Source: Acidobacteriota bacterium (GTDB lineage: Bacteria > Acidobacteriota > Terriglobia > Terriglobales > Acidobacteriaceae). From it: 64,000 nt of DNA. The position numbers and the translations under genes are program-made. A model generated the notes under the pieces. It had not been told where the DNA came from. It saw only the letters and a program-made list of their open reading frames with translations, and made no database searches. How positions within the stretch are numbered: the stretch's first letter is position 1; each line of letters starts with the position of its first letter. The DNA is taken from contig JAFDVP010000012.1 of NCBI GenBank assembly GCA_018268895.1, forward strand, positions 310,001-374,000, read 5' to 3'. This document shows, piece by piece, positions 62,914-64,000 of this stretch.

Positions 62914-64000
62914 ATGAAGCTCAAGCTTGCCGCCTCCATACTCCTCCTCAGCTGCATTGCCTGTGCGCACTCCAACGCTCCAACTGTAGATGAGGCACAC
63001 GCCTTTCTCGACAAAGCCAACGCCGAGTTGCTGGCCCTCTCCAACGAAGCGCAACGAGCACAGTGGGTGCAGGAGACCTACATCACGGATGACACCGAGG
63101 CCCTCGCCGCCAAGGCTAACGAGCGATACCTCACCCGGCAGAACGAGCTCGTCATCGCCGCGCGCCGCTTCAAGGATCTCCGGCTCCCTCCCGATCTCGC
63201 CCGCCAGTTCAAGCTGCTGAATCTCAACGGCTCACCCACCGACCCGAAGCTCGTCGCCGAGCTCACACAGATCAACACCGCGCTCGATGGCATGTACGGC
63301 AAGGGCAAGTACTGCCCGCCCGGCAAAACAGGCGACGCATGCCTCGGCATCGAGCAGATCGACGTGCTCATGGCAAAGTCCCGCAATCCCAAAGAACTTG
63401 AAAGCATGTGGGAGGGCTGGCATCGCATCGCCCCGCCCATGCGCGACAAGTACGCGCGACTGGTCGAGCTCTCCAACCGCGGCGCGAAGGAGTTCGGCTT
63501 CGAGGACACAGGCGACCTCTGGCGCTCCGGCTACGACATGACGCCCGAGCAGTTCTCCGCCGAACTCGAACGAACATGGACGCAGCTCGAGCCGCTCTAC
63601 AGGGAGCTTCACGCCTACGTGCGCTTTAAGCTCATCCAGAAATACGGCGCAGCGGCAGACCGGCCCGACGGTATGATTCCCGCATACCTGCTGGGAAATA
63701 TGTGGGCGCAGGAATGGGGCAACATCTACGACATCGTCGCGCCCAAGTCGACCTACAAGATGTACGACCTCGAAGGCGCGCTGAAGAAGCAGATCGGTCC
63801 CGTCTCAGAGCTTGAGGCCGGCAAAAAAATGGCCCGCTACGGCGAAGGCTTCTTCACCTCGCTGGGTTTCGAGCCGCTGCCGGCAACTTTCTGGGAGCGC
63901 TCGCAGTTCATCAAGCCGCGCGACCGCGACGTCGTCTGCCACGCCAGCGCGTGGGACGTCGACAACGACCAGGATCTTCGCATCAAGATGTGCATCAAGG
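62914..64000 (+). CDS. M2-family peptidyl-dipeptidase (ACE-like), 3' truncated by window
   Basis: Open from the ATG at 62914 to the window end, 362 codons without a stop. The N-terminus is a signal peptide (KLAASILLLSCIACAHS), so the enzyme is exported. Family blocks of the angiotensin-converting enzyme group are clear: NELVIAARRFKDL, FGFEDTGDLWRSGYDM, IPAYLLGNMWAQEWGNIYD, and LPATFWERSQFIKPRDRDVVCHASAWDVD just before the end. The zinc-binding HExxH follows in this family after that block and would lie beyond the window, so activity cannot be judged. It removes C-terminal dipeptides from peptides. Confidence 0.92.
   Translation, partial: MKLKLAASILLLSCIACAHSNAPTVDEAHAFLDKANAELLALSNEAQRAQWVQETYITDDTEALAAKANERYLTRQNELVIAARRFKDLRLPPDLARQFKLLNLNGSPTDPKLVAELTQINTALDGMYGKGKYCPPGKTGDACLGIEQIDVLMAKSRNPKELESMWEGWHRIAPPMRDKYARLVELSNRGAKEFGFEDTGDLWRSGYDMTPEQFSAELERTWTQLEPLYRELHAYVRFKLIQKYGAAADRPDGMIPAYLLGNMWAQEWGNIYDIVAPKSTYKMYDLEGALKKQIGPVSELEAGKKMARYGEGFFTSLGFEPLPATFWERSQFIKPRDRDVVCHASAWDVDNDQDLRIKMCIK

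Overview
The window comes from a chromosome of the Acidobacteriota, most likely class Terriglobia (Edaphobacter/Granulicella/Terriglobus type). The assignment is an inference from gene content. It rests on two very long Oar-like TonB-dependent receptors with an N-terminal carboxypeptidase-regulatory domain, an 850-residue ADOP-type FtsX permease, secreted Ig-like and NHL-type proteins, paired secreted phospholipases C, and a methionine synthase split in two. I see no rRNA, tRNA, phage, insertion sequence or CRISPR array. Gene density is high and most genes sit in short same-strand runs.

Layout. 0.1-10.9 kb is mostly housekeeping: a soluble transhydrogenase, an atypical ROK protein, an ArsR/SRPBCC pair with a perfect palindrome over its start codon, mutM, a YVTN beta-propeller protein, an intergenic repeat block, split metH and a DeoR-type regulator. 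10.9-32.4 kb looks like a phospholipid-use locus. Two TonB receptor plus phospholipase C pairs flank an ethanolamine cassette (EutR-like regulator, permease, eutB, eutC). The second pair belongs to a four-gene operon whose leader carries a strong intrinsic terminator, and the divergent neighbour encodes a GlpP-type glycerol-3-phosphate responsive antiterminator. This is the most interesting system in the window. 32.5-43.0 kb is one eight-gene minus-strand operon: HlyD-type adaptor, ATPase, short membrane protein, ADOP permease, second ATPase, TolC-type channel, NtrC-type regulator and histidine kinase. A -24/-12 promoter candidate and two palindromes lie upstream. 43.1-47.5 kb is a sugar operon (ROK repressor, xylulokinase, fucose/arabinose-type isomerase) with a NagC/Mlc-like operator. 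47.5-64 kb is mixed: hydroxyacid dehydrogenase, an extremely acidic small protein, a diguanylate cyclase, a sodium:solute symporter, an NAPE-PLD-like hydrolase, NDH-2, a matrixin-like secreted protein whose zinc site is lost, thioredoxin reductase, a frameshifted AAA ATPase, a DUF486 membrane protein, yggS-yggU, a GH28 enzyme, and the first 362 codons of an M2 peptidase cut by the window end.

How the parts may work together (inference). Secreted phospholipases would cleave phospholipids outside the inner membrane, releasing diacylglycerol and phosphorylated head groups. Ethanolamine, once free, would enter by the permease and be split by EutBC to acetaldehyde and ammonia. Glycerol phosphate from lipid breakdown could signal through GlpP to let transcription pass the leader terminator. 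The DeoR-family regulator at the left edge could be a second glycerol-phosphate or sugar-phosphate sensor, but nothing in the sequence fixes its ligand.
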